A DNA stretch of 39,219 nt from CAXBCP01 sp963974055. Its GTDB lineage: Bacteria > Pseudomonadota > Alphaproteobacteria > MPNO01 > UBA830. The notes under the pieces were generated by a model. That model worked only from the letters and a program-made list of their open reading frames with translations. It did not search any database and was not told the origin of the DNA. Position 1 is the first letter of the stretch; the number at the start of each line of letters is the position of its first letter. Shown here in pieces: positions 26,145 to 33,929 of the stretch. The DNA lies in NCBI GenBank assembly GCA_963974055.1, contig CAXBCP010000040.1, positions 1-39,219 of the forward strand, in the 5' to 3' direction. Both the position numbers and the translations under genes were made by a program.

Positions 26145-27278
26145 ATGTGCCCAGATTCTGATTCCGGCCCCGTTCTGCAGGGCATCGAACCGACATTATT
26201 TCCGCTGTCCGCCAGCGTCGAACTGCCGTCGCCGGATCCGAAATTCCTGCGCAACAGCTGGTACGTGGCGATGCCTTCGTCCGAGCTCGGGGAAGGCAAG
26301 CTGGCGCACCGCACCATCATGAACGAACCGATTGCCTTTTACCGCAAGGAGGACGGCGGGATCGCGGCGATCACCGACCGCTGCCCGCACCGTCATGTGC
26401 CGCTGTCCATGGGCACCCTGCTGGCCGGCGACCGGGTGCAGTGCATCTATCATGGCCTTGAATTCGGCGCGAACGGGAAATGCGCCCTGAACCCGCACGG
26501 CAGCGGCAAGATTTCCGAGGGGCTGCACGTCCGCAGCTATCCGGTCGTCGAAAAACACACTTATTTGTGGATATGGATGGGCGACAAGCCGGCGGACGAA
26601 TCCAGTATCCCGGATTACAGCTGCCTTGACGACCGGGACCCGCTGCATATCACCCGCCCCGGCTATCTGATGGTCAAAGCGAACTATCAGCTTCTCGTCG
26701 ACAATCTGCTCGACCTCAGCCACATCAGCTACACCCATGCCGGCATTCTCGGCAATGCAGATACCGCCGACGCCGACCCCGAGGTCGTGCAGGAAGGCGA
26801 CGTCATCACCGTGTCGCGAAATTCAAAGGATGCCGAGACCCCCGGCATTCTGAAGATGATGGCCAAGGACGAAGAACTGAAGCAGCGCGGCGACCAGTGG
26901 CAGTCGATTTCCTGGTATCCGGCGAGCAATCTGTGGCTTGAATTCGGGGCCAGCAAGGTCGGCGAGCCGAAGGAAACCGGCACCGGATATCTGGCGCTCC
27001 ACTTCCTGACGCCCGAAACGGAAAAGACGACGCATTATCATTACCAGGCCGCGCGTTGGGGCGTGCAGACCGACGATGAGACGAACCGGGAACTCCGCGA
27101 TCTCATCTACAAGATGCGGACGTTCGCCTTCGCCGATCAGGACGTGCCGGTGATTGAAGCGCAGCAGGTCTCGATGGACCAGGCGGGCGACGGGTTGTCC
27201 CCGACCCTGCTCAGCGTCGATGCCGGGCCCCTGCAGTATCAGAAGATTCTCGACAGGCTGCTGGCGGAAGAACGCTAA
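26145..27278 (+). CDS. Rieske-type aromatic ring-hydroxylating / O-demethylating oxygenase
   Basis: This is the terminal oxygenase (alpha) subunit of a Rieske non-heme iron system, 377 residues. The [2Fe-2S] ligands are C80 and H82 (DRCPHRHVP) and C100 and H103 (CIYHGLEF); the mononuclear iron site is in DNLLDLSHISYTH (D190, H193 and H198 region). The short length and lack of a beta subunit fit the vanillate O-demethylase / phenoxybenzoate-type subgroup. It needs a reductase, and none is adjacent. GAGAGGA lies 6 bases before the ATG. The 249-bp upstream gap contains TATAAA at 26092-26097 that could be a -10 box, without a convincing -35. The substrate is unknown. Confidence 0.9.
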   Translation: MCPDSDSGPVLQGIEPTLFPLSASVELPSPDPKFLRNSWYVAMPSSELGEGKLAHRTIMNEPIAFYRKEDGGIAAITDRCPHRHVPLSMGTLLAGDRVQCIYHGLEFGANGKCALNPHGSGKISEGLHVRSYPVVEKHTYLWIWMGDKPADESSIPDYSCLDDRDPLHITRPGYLMVKANYQLLVDNLLDLSHISYTHAGILGNADTADADPEVVQEGDVITVSRNSKDAETPGILKMMAKDEELKQRGDQWQSISWYPASNLWLEFGASKVGEPKETGTGYLALHFLTPETEKTTHYHYQAARWGVQTDDETNRELRDLIYKMRTFAFADQDVPVIEAQQVSMDQAGDGLSPTLLSVDAGPLQYQKILDRLLAEER

Positions 27279-27358
27279 CGAAGACTTTTGCGCAAATGCC
27301 GGAACTGCCGCGCCGGTCGTAACGGGATTTGCTTCGGAGACCGAACGGCGCGTCCCGG

Positions 27359-30300
27359 TCACTGTTTTCCGAGTTGTCGGAGAATAGCCGCATCGAGCAG
27401 CCCGACCTCGACCGGTTTGGCGACATAGTCGTCCATCCCGGCATCGAGATATTTCTCCCGGTCCCCGCGCAGGGCATTTGCGGTAACCGCGATGATCGGC
27501 ACCGAACCCGCGCTACCGCCCAGGGCGCGGATTTCCCGGGTCGCGGTAACGCCGTCCATTTCCGGCATATTGATGTCCATCAGCACCACATCGTAGCTAC
27601 CGGCGGCGACCGCCGCGACCGCCTGCGCCCCGTCGGCAACGATCTCCACCCTATGTCCCTGCCGCTGCAGCATCAGATTGATTATCCGCTGATTGATCAG
27701 ATTATCCTCGGCAAGCAGGATATTCAGCGTGCCACCGGTACGCTCCGGCACTGCCGATGGCGGCGTCTTCGGGACGGTCTTCGATGCCGCAGATCCGGCT
27801 TTCAATTTACCGACCCGGCGCAACCCTCTCATCACCGACATCCGCGACGCCGGTTTGGGGACAAAGCCGTCGAAACCATTCACACCGCCGTCCCCCTCGA
27901 ATTCGGGGCGCCGGTATCCGACCAGAACGACCGTTAAATCGGGCGTCCGGACCTTGAGCCCGGCGGCAACGGCCGCCGCGTCGAATTGCGCGTCGTCGTC
28001 CAGAATGAAGACCACGTCCACATCCGCGCCGATAGCGCCCGCCCCCAGGACCGCTGATGCCGGCGCGTTCGACACCTCGAGCACATCGCCGCCGAGTTCG
28101 GTCAACTGTTCCGACAAGCACGTTCTGCCGACCGGGTGACCGCCGACGACCGCCAGTCCGACGCCGCCCGGCAATTGTGGCAATGCATCCTGCCTGTCCG
28201 TCAGCAGACCGACACCAACGGATGCGACGAACTCGCTGCCGACACCGGTTTGACTTTCGACGGCGATCGTCCCGCCCATCATGCTCACCAGTTGCTTCAC
28301 AATGGCCAGTCCCAGCCCGGTTCCGCCGAATTTCCGGGACGTAGAGGCGTCTCCCTGGGTGAAGCGATCGAAGATAGCCGCCTGGTCTTCGGGTGCGATC
28401 CCGACGCCGGTGTCTTTCACCGCGATCCGCAGTAATCCGCGATCGTCAACGCTGCCAACCATATCTGCATGAAGCGTCACGGATCCGCTTTCCGTAAATT
28501 TGATGGCATTTCCGACGAGGTTCATAATGATCTGGCGCAGTCTCGCGATGTCGCCGAACAGCAGCGACGGCACGTTCTTCGTCACGGTCACCCCAAAATC
28601 CAGCCCTTTCGCAGCGGCAACCGGCGCAAGCAGGTCGACAACGCCGTCGATCACTTCGTCGGCAAAGAATTCCTCGTCGACCAGTTCCAGACTGCCGGCC
28701 TCGATCTTCGAAAAATCCAGGATGTCATTCAGGATCTCCAGCAATCCGACCCCGGACTCCTTGATCATTACCGCAAAATCCCGCTGATCGGGGTTCAGGT
28801 CCGTTCCCAGCAGAATATCGGATATCCCGAGTACGCCGTTCAGAGGCGTCCTGAGTTCGTGACTCATGGTCGCGAGAAATTCCGATTTTGCGCGGTTTGC
28901 GTTTTCGGCGGACGCCAGCAGGCGTACGGCTTCCTCGCGGGAATTCAACAGTTCCGCTTCCACCCGGTTACGCTCGACCACGCGTCCCAACTGGCTTCCA
29001 ACGTGATCCATCGCCTTCGCCAGATCGAGGCGCGGCTCCTGTGCCCCGGTGGAGAAAAACTCCATCACGGCAACGACCTCTCCCTGGTCGATGACGGGCA
29101 CGGCGATACCGCTCGCAATCTCCACGGCTTCGAATGTTTTCGCCCGCGCGAAGCCCGCGAGGTCTTCCGCCTGCGACAGCCACTGCGACGACTTCAGCGC
29201 GACCACCTGTCCCGGCAGGCATTCATTACCGGCGAAAGCGCCCTTATCGGAAGCCCGCCTGATCCTGGTCGGATCGTATCCCGGAGCGATACTCCATATT
29301 CCCGCTGAAACGGGCACCCCGTCCCTGACAATCAGGGCATGCCCGATTTCCCATCCCAGGTAACAGCGGATCAGTTCGGTACAGGGCTCCAGGACATCGG
29401 CCAGCGATTGCGCCCGGCCGGCAGCAATCGACGTTGCCTGAAACATCTCGATCAGGCCCGTGCGATCCTTCACGCGCTGCTCCAGCTCGGCGTTAACTTC
29501 GTAAAGCCCCTGCTTCGCCAATACTTCCGCCGAAATGTCGCGCCCGTAGAAGTTGACATAATCGGTGTCCTTGATGGGGACGAATTCGAACGAATAGGTC
29601 CGTTCGTCGAGGACCAGTTCGATCCTTCCCGGCGTATTCGATGCCGCCGCCTCGCGCGCCTTTTCGACGAATACAGGATGGGCCGATGTCGAATCCAGCA
29701 ATCCCGGTATTTCGGAGCAGGCCGGATTGGCATAGCGGACCTGTCCGTCCCGGCTCAGCCGCAACACGGGATTGCGGTTCTCCGACGGAAACTTGGCGAT
29801 GCTTTCGACCTGCTCAACGCCGTCATCGATGCGGGTCAGCATCTGATTCAGCTGCCCGATAACCTCGCCGAATTCGTCGTTTCGATTAATGCCGCGGACG
29901 GGAAGACGCTCCTTTGCGCCGGTCCCGATCCCGCTGAGCCTCTGCTTGAGTTCCAGCATCGGCAGGATCAGCAGGTACCCCGCCGCGATCATCGTCACCA
30001 GGGTCGTGAAAGCGGCGATCAGAACAACCAGGCCCACAATCCGCGCTGTATATGCCCGCAACAGTCCCTTGATTCCGGAAGCATCGAGACGAAGCGCTAC
30101 GCCATGGGAAAGCCCTGTGTGTGAAGCAGGCCAGAAGACTTCATAGGCATTTCCGTCCGCACTGCGCGCTTTACGAATTCCCTTTACCGGCGCCCCCGGT
30201 ACCACCATCTGCACCGGCATGCCGCGCCGGTGAAGAACCCGGCCGTCCCTGTCCAACAGGACGGCGCCCTGCACGAGATCGCTCGCGGACAGCGTGTTTG

Positions 30301-30580
30301 CCAGCATCCGGCGATGAACCGCCAGCCCGGAATCCCCCGAATGGAGGCCTGCTTCTTCCATATCCATACCCGTTCCAAGCGCGGAAACGGCCGTTTTTGC
30401 GATCCGGAACCCGTTACGCTCCAGCTCCGCAAGCAGACCGCTTTCCCGCCGCAGATAGGACGGCAGCAGAATAATCGCCTCGATCACGATGATTCCCAGG
30501 AAAACCGCCAGGGCAAGCCGCTGGCAGATCGGCGACTTGATGATCTGCTGAGCGTTCCGAAGCAGGTCGCGCATACGCAT
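27359..30580 (-). CDS. Hybrid sensor histidine kinase with GAF, pseudo-receiver and receiver domains
   Basis: This membrane-bound hybrid kinase has 1073 residues from ATG 30580. Order: membrane helix about 22-40; an extracytoplasmic sensor region about 45-180; second helix about 182-207; HAMP linker about 208-255; a PAS-like segment about 270-350; GAF about 385-535; HisKA with H574 (SHELRTPLNG); HATPase about 670-785 (NLVGNAIKF, DTGVGIAPED, GGTGLGLAI); a degenerate receiver about 805-925 lacking the N-terminal acidic pair; and a full C-terminal receiver with D1002 (VVLMDINMPEMDG) and K near 1055. A longer frame starts at TTG 30613, but a TATAAT at 30619-30624 would place transcription start near there, so ATG 30580 is preferred. 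No separate partner regulator is adjacent. The stimulus is unknown. Confidence 0.92.
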   Translation of the reverse strand: MRMRDLLRNAQQIIKSPICQRLALAVFLGIIVIEAIILLPSYLRRESGLLAELERNGFRIAKTAVSALGTGMDMEEAGLHSGDSGLAVHRRMLANTLSASDLVQGAVLLDRDGRVLHRRGMPVQMVVPGAPVKGIRKARSADGNAYEVFWPASHTGLSHGVALRLDASGIKGLLRAYTARIVGLVVLIAAFTTLVTMIAAGYLLILPMLELKQRLSGIGTGAKERLPVRGINRNDEFGEVIGQLNQMLTRIDDGVEQVESIAKFPSENRNPVLRLSRDGQVRYANPACSEIPGLLDSTSAHPVFVEKAREAAASNTPGRIELVLDERTYSFEFVPIKDTDYVNFYGRDISAEVLAKQGLYEVNAELEQRVKDRTGLIEMFQATSIAAGRAQSLADVLEPCTELIRCYLGWEIGHALIVRDGVPVSAGIWSIAPGYDPTRIRRASDKGAFAGNECLPGQVVALKSSQWLSQAEDLAGFARAKTFEAVEIASGIAVPVIDQGEVVAVMEFFSTGAQEPRLDLAKAMDHVGSQLGRVVERNRVEAELLNSREEAVRLLASAENANRAKSEFLATMSHELRTPLNGVLGISDILLGTDLNPDQRDFAVMIKESGVGLLEILNDILDFSKIEAGSLELVDEEFFADEVIDGVVDLLAPVAAAKGLDFGVTVTKNVPSLLFGDIARLRQIIMNLVGNAIKFTESGSVTLHADMVGSVDDRGLLRIAVKDTGVGIAPEDQAAIFDRFTQGDASTSRKFGGTGLGLAIVKQLVSMMGGTIAVESQTGVGSEFVASVGVGLLTDRQDALPQLPGGVGLAVVGGHPVGRTCLSEQLTELGGDVLEVSNAPASAVLGAGAIGADVDVVFILDDDAQFDAAAVAAGLKVRTPDLTVVLVGYRRPEFEGDGGVNGFDGFVPKPASRMSVMRGLRRVGKLKAGSAASKTVPKTPPSAVPERTGGTLNILLAEDNLINQRIINLMLQRQGHRVEIVADGAQAVAAVAAGSYDVVLMDINMPEMDGVTATREIRALGGSAGSVPIIAVTANALRGDREKYLDAGMDDYVAKPVEVGLLDAAILRQLGKQ

Positions 30581-30618
30581 AATTGTGATGTCGCTTCTCA
30601 GGGATAAAAACAACCCGG

Positions 30619-30624
30619 ATTATA
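30619..30624 (-). promoter_or_regulatory. Possible -10 box of the hybrid kinase gene
   Basis: The minus strand reads TATAAT exactly, about 39 bases before ATG 30580. No good -35 hexamer lies at 16-18 bases, so the promoter is only suggestive; it could be an extended or activator-dependent site. Confidence 0.35.
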
Positions 30625-30685
30625 CCGCTCCGGCGTTTTGAATTTCTTAACCCAACGAAGAACCTTTGCTGTATCGCGAAGCCGC

Positions 30686-31414
30686 CTAGACAATCAGGTC
30701 GCCAATGGCATGGAACGAACCGCCGATCAGCACGCCCCTGAACGCGACGGGGTTTTCTGAATATTCCTCATACGTCGCAATCAGCGAAAGCGTCCTGACA
30801 CCGTTTTCGGAGGCCGTTCCATAGGTAAACACTTCAAGAACGCCGTCATCCTGGAGCAACGCAAAAACCTCGGTTGCCGCCGGAAAGTTGATCAGGCGCG
30901 CCGTCACAACATTACCGCTGCCGACGGCCAGGCGGACCGGCATCTGGTTGGGGTTGATCAGTCTTATTTGGTCGTCTGTCGGTGCCGTAACCGGCGGCGC
31001 CGCGCGGGCGGCTACGTTTCTGTCAGCCCGGATACCCGCCCGGATATTCCAGGACTTCGCCTGGCTCCGGTTCGCACTTGCCAGTTCGGCTCCGGTCGGC
31101 GCCCTGAGCGTATCGCCGCCCGATACATTCGGTCCATCGGCGCTCGCCAGCACGGTTGTGCCGTCACCGGCCCCGTCAAGCCTGCAGATATCCCTGCCCT
31201 GTATCATCCGGAACATCGCGCAGTCCTGTTCGGCTGCAGCGGAAAGCGCATGATCGGTAACGCTCTTGCCGGAAGAGGCGTAGGACAGCCCGTCCATCGC
31301 ATAGGAAAACGCCACGACGGCAGGCGGCAGGCCGCATCCACCGAGAAGCAGCGGCGCCCCGACGATCGCCAGTCCGACGAAACGGAATGTCCTGTTCACC
31401 ATCAACACGGTCAT
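30686..31414 (-). CDS. Putative lipoprotein of unknown function
   Basis: A lipid-anchored protein is indicated by the lipobox LLLGGCG, whose Cys follows a short hydrophobic signal (FRFVGLAIVGAPLLLGG). From ATG 31414 it is 242 residues. After the Cys comes an Ala/Ser-rich region, a middle part with Cys residues (AAEQDCAMF, GRDICRLDG) and a C-terminal beta-rich region (VFTYGTASENGVRTLSLIATYEEYS). I do not recognise a family. Starts are ambiguous: GGAGA sits right before ATG 31414 and six bases before an in-frame GTG at 31408, which has the better spacing; ATG 31402 is also possible. It is divergent from the PEP-CTERM gene across the structured intergenic region. Confidence 0.75.
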   Translation of the reverse strand: MTVLMVNRTFRFVGLAIVGAPLLLGGCGLPPAVVAFSYAMDGLSYASSGKSVTDHALSAAAEQDCAMFRMIQGRDICRLDGAGDGTTVLASADGPNVSGGDTLRAPTGAELASANRSQAKSWNIRAGIRADRNVAARAAPPVTAPTDDQIRLINPNQMPVRLAVGSGNVVTARLINFPAATEVFALLQDDGVLEVFTYGTASENGVRTLSLIATYEEYSENPVAFRGVLIGGSFHAIGDLIV

Positions 31415-31562
31415 TCTCCAAAGCGATACCGGACAAACCATTGAAATCCGGTAATTTTATCTGACCGCGAATTGCTTAAGGACGGCTTAATATGAATATT
31501 TCAATTCGTTTCGTGTGCTTTGCAAAATCGGACAGATAGCGCAGCATCAGCGTTCGAAGTCT

Positions 31563-31580
31563 GCGTTTTGCGCAAAACGC
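31563..31580. repeat. 18-bp perfect palindrome
   Basis: GCGTTTTGCGCAAAACGC is its own reverse complement over 18 bp. The right half is part of a 13-bp sequence (CGCAAAACGCGGT) that recurs at 31668-31680. It is a candidate protein-binding dyad; no regulator is identified. Confidence 0.8.
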
Positions 31581-31680
31581 GGTATCGCGAAGAATTGCGT
31601 CGGAAGGACCGCCGGGGCCGCGGCCGCCCGAACCCGGGGGAACCGCCTGATTTCCGCCATCCCCGACCGCAAAACGCGGT
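31571..31680. repeat. 13-bp direct repeat CGCAAAACGCGGT, two copies
   Basis: Identical 13-mers occur at 31571-31583 and 31668-31680, 97 bp apart (close to nine helical turns). The second copy also lies in a small dyad ACCGC-AAAAC-GCGGT. Equal-face spacing would suit cooperative binding, which is inference. Confidence 0.7.
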
Positions 31681-31735
31681 TCCGTACAGGTTTCCGGCAA
31701 TTCCCTCCGCAACCCGAAATGGCCCTAATAAATTC

Positions 31736-31842
31736 ATTTTTTTCAATGAGTTAGGATTGCCTTGCACAGCGAGATCAATCGCCGGGATTCTTTACACCCG
31801 TTCATTCGGCGGCAATCAGCCACCTAACTCATTGATAAAAAT
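31736..31842. repeat. 107-bp inverted-repeat element with 20-bp arms
   Basis: Arms 31736-31755 and 31823-31842 are reverse complements at 19 of 20 positions; the inner 13 bp (TCAATGAGTTAGG / CCTAACTCATTGA) are perfect. Pairing continues inside as GATTGCC (31755-31761) with GGCAATC (31811-31817) after a short bulge. No target-site duplication flanks it. It could be a MITE-like remnant, a pair of inverted regulator sites, or an RNA hairpin. Confidence 0.85.
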
Positions 31843-31981
31843 CCGCTTTTTTGATATCAAATTGGATTGGAGGTGAAGATTATCCGTCCCACGCCGATAA
31901 ACTGTCGGTCAATTTTACAACATTTCGCAGGCCCGCTATTCAACTCGATGCTAACATATTGAAAAACAAGGATTGTCATAT

Positions 31982-31998
31982 CTGGCACGGTTATTGCA
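31982..31998 (+). promoter_or_regulatory. Sigma-54 (RpoN) promoter of the PEP-CTERM gene
   Basis: The sequence CTGGCACGGTTATTGCA matches the RpoN consensus YTGGCACGRNNNTTGCW at every fixed position, with the -24 GG (31984-31985) and -12 GC (31996-31997) separated by 10 bp. Transcription would start near 32009, leaving about a 35-base leader with AAGGAAG before the ATG at 32044. Sigma-54 promoters need an activator bound upstream, and the inverted repeat at 31736-31842 lies at a suitable distance. Confidence 0.85.
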
Positions 31999-32043
31999 TA
32001 CTAACTGCGCAAGCCAATAAGGTTCGTCAGAAGGAAGATTAAT

Positions 32044-32733
32044 ATGTTTCGTAAAACACTCACTGCCATCGCGTTCTCGGCCCTGACCGTTGGGTCCGCA
32101 CAGGCCATCACAATTGATGACTTCAGCGTCACCCAGATCCTCACCGATCCGGGTGTCTCCAGCGGCACCGCCGTTGGTGTGTCGTCATCGATCATCGGCT
32201 TAGAACGGGAAGCCACGATCGTCCGGAATACCGGCGCGGATGCGGCATCGCTCTCTTTCAATTCCGGCGCTACGGGAACGATGTCGATCGCCAACGGCAC
32301 CGGCGGCACATCCATGAGCACCGTGATATGGGACGGCATCGGGGCTTCGGGCCTCGGCGGCGTTGACCTTACCGACTCCGGCGCACAGGACGCTTTCGAC
32401 CTCCGGGTTATCGCGAACGATTTCGCGGCGCAGGTTACGATCACGGTTGCCGATACGTTCGCCAACGTCTCGAGCCTGACCCTGGCATCGCCCGGCGGCA
32501 TTCCCGGCCCGGCAAGCATCCCGTTCCTTTTCGAATACGGTTCTTTCATCGGTACGGCTAATTTCCTCGACATCAACAGCATCACGCTCAGCGTGAACGC
32601 GAACCTGAACGCAACGGATGTCGAACTCGACTTCTTCGGAACGACCACGACGCTGGTCCCCGAACCGGCAAGCCTCGCGATCATCGGTCTCGGCCTCGCC
32701 GGCATCGGCTTCGCCCGGCGCCGCCGCGGCTAA
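32044..32733 (+). CDS. PEP-CTERM sorting-domain surface protein
   Basis: This secreted protein is predicted to be processed at the cell envelope by an exosortase. The 229 residues have a signal peptide (1-21, ending in SAQA), a Ser/Thr/Gly-rich beta-type body of about 180 residues without Cys, and a C-terminal PEP-CTERM signal: VPEPASL, a hydrophobic stretch AIIGLGLAGIGFA, and a basic end RRRRG. Genes of this class are often tied to exopolysaccharide loci and to RpoN control, which agrees with the sigma-54 promoter here. No exosortase or polysaccharide gene is in the window. The body has no recognised domain, so its function is unknown. Confidence 0.92.
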   Translation: MFRKTLTAIAFSALTVGSAQAITIDDFSVTQILTDPGVSSGTAVGVSSSIIGLEREATIVRNTGADAASLSFNSGATGTMSIANGTGGTSMSTVIWDGIGASGLGGVDLTDSGAQDAFDLRVIANDFAAQVTITVADTFANVSSLTLASPGGIPGPASIPFLFEYGSFIGTANFLDINSITLSVNANLNATDVELDFFGTTTTLVPEPASLAIIGLGLAGIGFARRRRG

Positions 32734-32757
32734 AACCGACAAATCCTTCTGACAGCG

Positions 32758-32785
32758 AAACGGTGGCCTTCGGGCCGCCGTTTTT
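32758..32785 (+). terminator. Rho-independent terminator of the PEP-CTERM gene
   Basis: A 9-bp stem (ACGGTGGCC with GGCCGCCGT, one G-T pair) and a stable TTCG tetraloop are followed by a run of five T. It starts 25 bp after the stop codon, so the PEP-CTERM gene is probably a single-gene transcript. Confidence 0.92.
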
Positions 32786-32914
32786 CGTTTGGGGTCTGGT
32801 CATCCCTGCCCGGCACGAATATCCTCACCCCCGATAAAGCCCCCTGCCGCGCAACGGTTCGGACGCCCCGCCCGCGGATTTCCTTCACCGGGCGTCTCAT
32901 CAGAGGATATCCCC

Positions 32915-33328
32915 ATGGCAAAGACCAAATCGAAAAAAGAATGCGTTTACATGCCGGGCATTTCCGAAGCCCTCGCCCGGGAAAAGGTGCCGCTGTCGCC
33001 GGCGGTCAAAGCCAACGGTTTCGTTTTCGTGTCCGGCCTGCCGCCGATCGACACCAGAACCGGCAAACTCATCACCGGCGATATCGCGAAGCAGACGCGC
33101 CAGTCCCTGCGCAACGTCCGCGATTGCCTCAAAGCCGCGGGCTCGTCCATGGAACAGGTCGTGAAAGTGAACGTGTACTGTTCCAATGCCGGCTATTTCG
33201 ACCTGATCAACGACGAATACCGAAAATTCTTCCCGAAGAACCCGCCGGCACGTACCTTCGTAACCGTCGGCTCGTGGCCGTGGCCGTTCGATATCGAGGT
33301 CGAATGCACCGCCCTCTGCGACGACTGA
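32915..33328 (+). CDS. RidA/YjgF-family protein, possibly 2-aminomuconate deaminase type
   Basis: RidA-family proteins hydrolyse reactive enamine/imine intermediates; one branch acts as 2-aminomuconate deaminase in 3-hydroxyanthranilate and 2-nitrobenzoate breakdown. From ATG 32915 (AGAGGA eight bases upstream) the protein is 137 residues, with FVFVSGLPPID, QTRQSLRNVRDCLKAAGSSMEQVVKVNVY and the late NPPARTFVTVGSWPWPFDIEVECTA that holds the substrate-binding Arg. The frame's upstream part to 32789 is non-coding. It lies 56 bp before a 3-hydroxyanthranilate dioxygenase, which supports the 2-aminomuconate role; that is context-based inference. Confidence 0.88.
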   Translation: MAKTKSKKECVYMPGISEALAREKVPLSPAVKANGFVFVSGLPPIDTRTGKLITGDIAKQTRQSLRNVRDCLKAAGSSMEQVVKVNVYCSNAGYFDLINDEYRKFFPKNPPARTFVTVGSWPWPFDIEVECTALCDD

Positions 33329-33334
33329 TCCGCA

Positions 33335-33368
33335 AAATCACCTGGAACTCGAAATCACCTGGAACTCA
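33335..33368 (+). repeat. 17-bp tandem duplication between ridA-like gene and dioxygenase gene
   Basis: Two adjacent copies of AAATCACCTGGAACTC plus one variable base (33335-33351, 33352-33368) sit in the 56-bp spacer, just ahead of the GGAG ribosome-binding site of the next gene. It is likely a slippage duplication and could alter spacing or translation. Confidence 0.85.
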
Positions 33369-33384
33369 ACGACGGAGACGACAC

Positions 33385-33900
33385 ATGGCGACATTGCTGC
33401 CCCTTAACCTGATGAAATGGATCGACGACCACGCCGACGTCCTCAAGCCGCCGGTCGGCAACGCCCAGGTATGGGAAGACGGGGAATTCATGGTCACGGT
33501 CGTCGGCGGGCCGAACGTCCGGACCGATTATCACGACGATCCCGGCGACGAGTTCTTCTACCAGCTGCGGGGCGACATGAACCTGCGCATTATCGAGGAC
33601 GGCAAACCGCGCGACATGCCGATCCGCGAAGGCGAAATCCTGCTCCTGCCGGCGCATACCCGCCATTCGCCGCAGCGTCCCGCCGACACCGTCGGCCTGG
33701 TCATCGAGCGTATCCGCCATCCCGGCGAACTGGACGCCTTCGAATGGTATTGCGAGAAATGCGAAACCAGGGTCCACCGGCGCGAAGTCGCCGTTACCGA
33801 TATCGTGCGCGACCTGCCGCCGGTCTTCGATGAATATTACGGCAATGCGGAATTACGCACATGTCCGGCCTGTGGGCACCAGAACCCGGGAAAAGACTAG
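33385..33900 (+). CDS. 3-hydroxyanthranilate 3,4-dioxygenase
   Basis: This cupin enzyme opens 3-hydroxyanthranilate to 2-amino-3-carboxymuconate semialdehyde in the kynurenine route (toward quinolinate/NAD or full breakdown). The 171-residue protein has the catalytic iron ligands H50 and E56 (TDYHDDPGDEFFYQLRGD) and H94 (AHTRHSPQRP), and the C-terminal rubredoxin-like site made of C123, C126, C160 and C163 (CEKC, CPAC), a mark of the bacterial enzymes. The start ATG has GGAG eight bases upstream; the longer open frame back to 32941 is a shadow. The adjacent RidA-type gene suggests a catabolic rather than biosynthetic role, but decarboxylase and dehydrogenase genes are not present. Confidence 0.92.
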   Translation: MATLLPLNLMKWIDDHADVLKPPVGNAQVWEDGEFMVTVVGGPNVRTDYHDDPGDEFFYQLRGDMNLRIIEDGKPRDMPIREGEILLLPAHTRHSPQRPADTVGLVIERIRHPGELDAFEWYCEKCETRVHRREVAVTDIVRDLPPVFDEYYGNAELRTCPACGHQNPGKD

Positions 33901-33929
33901 GTTCACCGGCAAGGCGGTTTCGCGCAGCC

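Larger units (their letters stand above)
31415..32043. other. Structured intergenic region upstream of the PEP-CTERM gene
   Basis: About 630 bp with no credible gene; the small frames here are Arg-rich or antisense shadows. It contains, in order, an 18-bp perfect palindrome (31563-31580), a 13-bp direct repeat (31571-31583 and 31668-31680), a long inverted repeat (31736-31842), a 10-bp palindrome TTGATATCAA (31851-31860) and an exact sigma-54 promoter (31982-31998). The right half is AT-rich relative to the surroundings. Confidence 0.8.

Noticed and set aside
25810..26196. Minus-strand frame of 128 codons over tRNA-Asn and the Rieske gene leader
   Set aside because: Overlaps the tRNA, its terminator and the start of the oxygenase; no start signal or domain.
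31501..31767. Small frames on both strands in the gap before the PEP-CTERM gene
   Set aside because: Arg-rich, without ribosome-binding sites, and overlapping the palindrome and repeats.
31736..31842. Inverted repeat considered as an integron attC site
   Set aside because: GTTAGG and CCTAAC motifs are present but in the reverse order to attC, and no integrase gene or cassette array is near.
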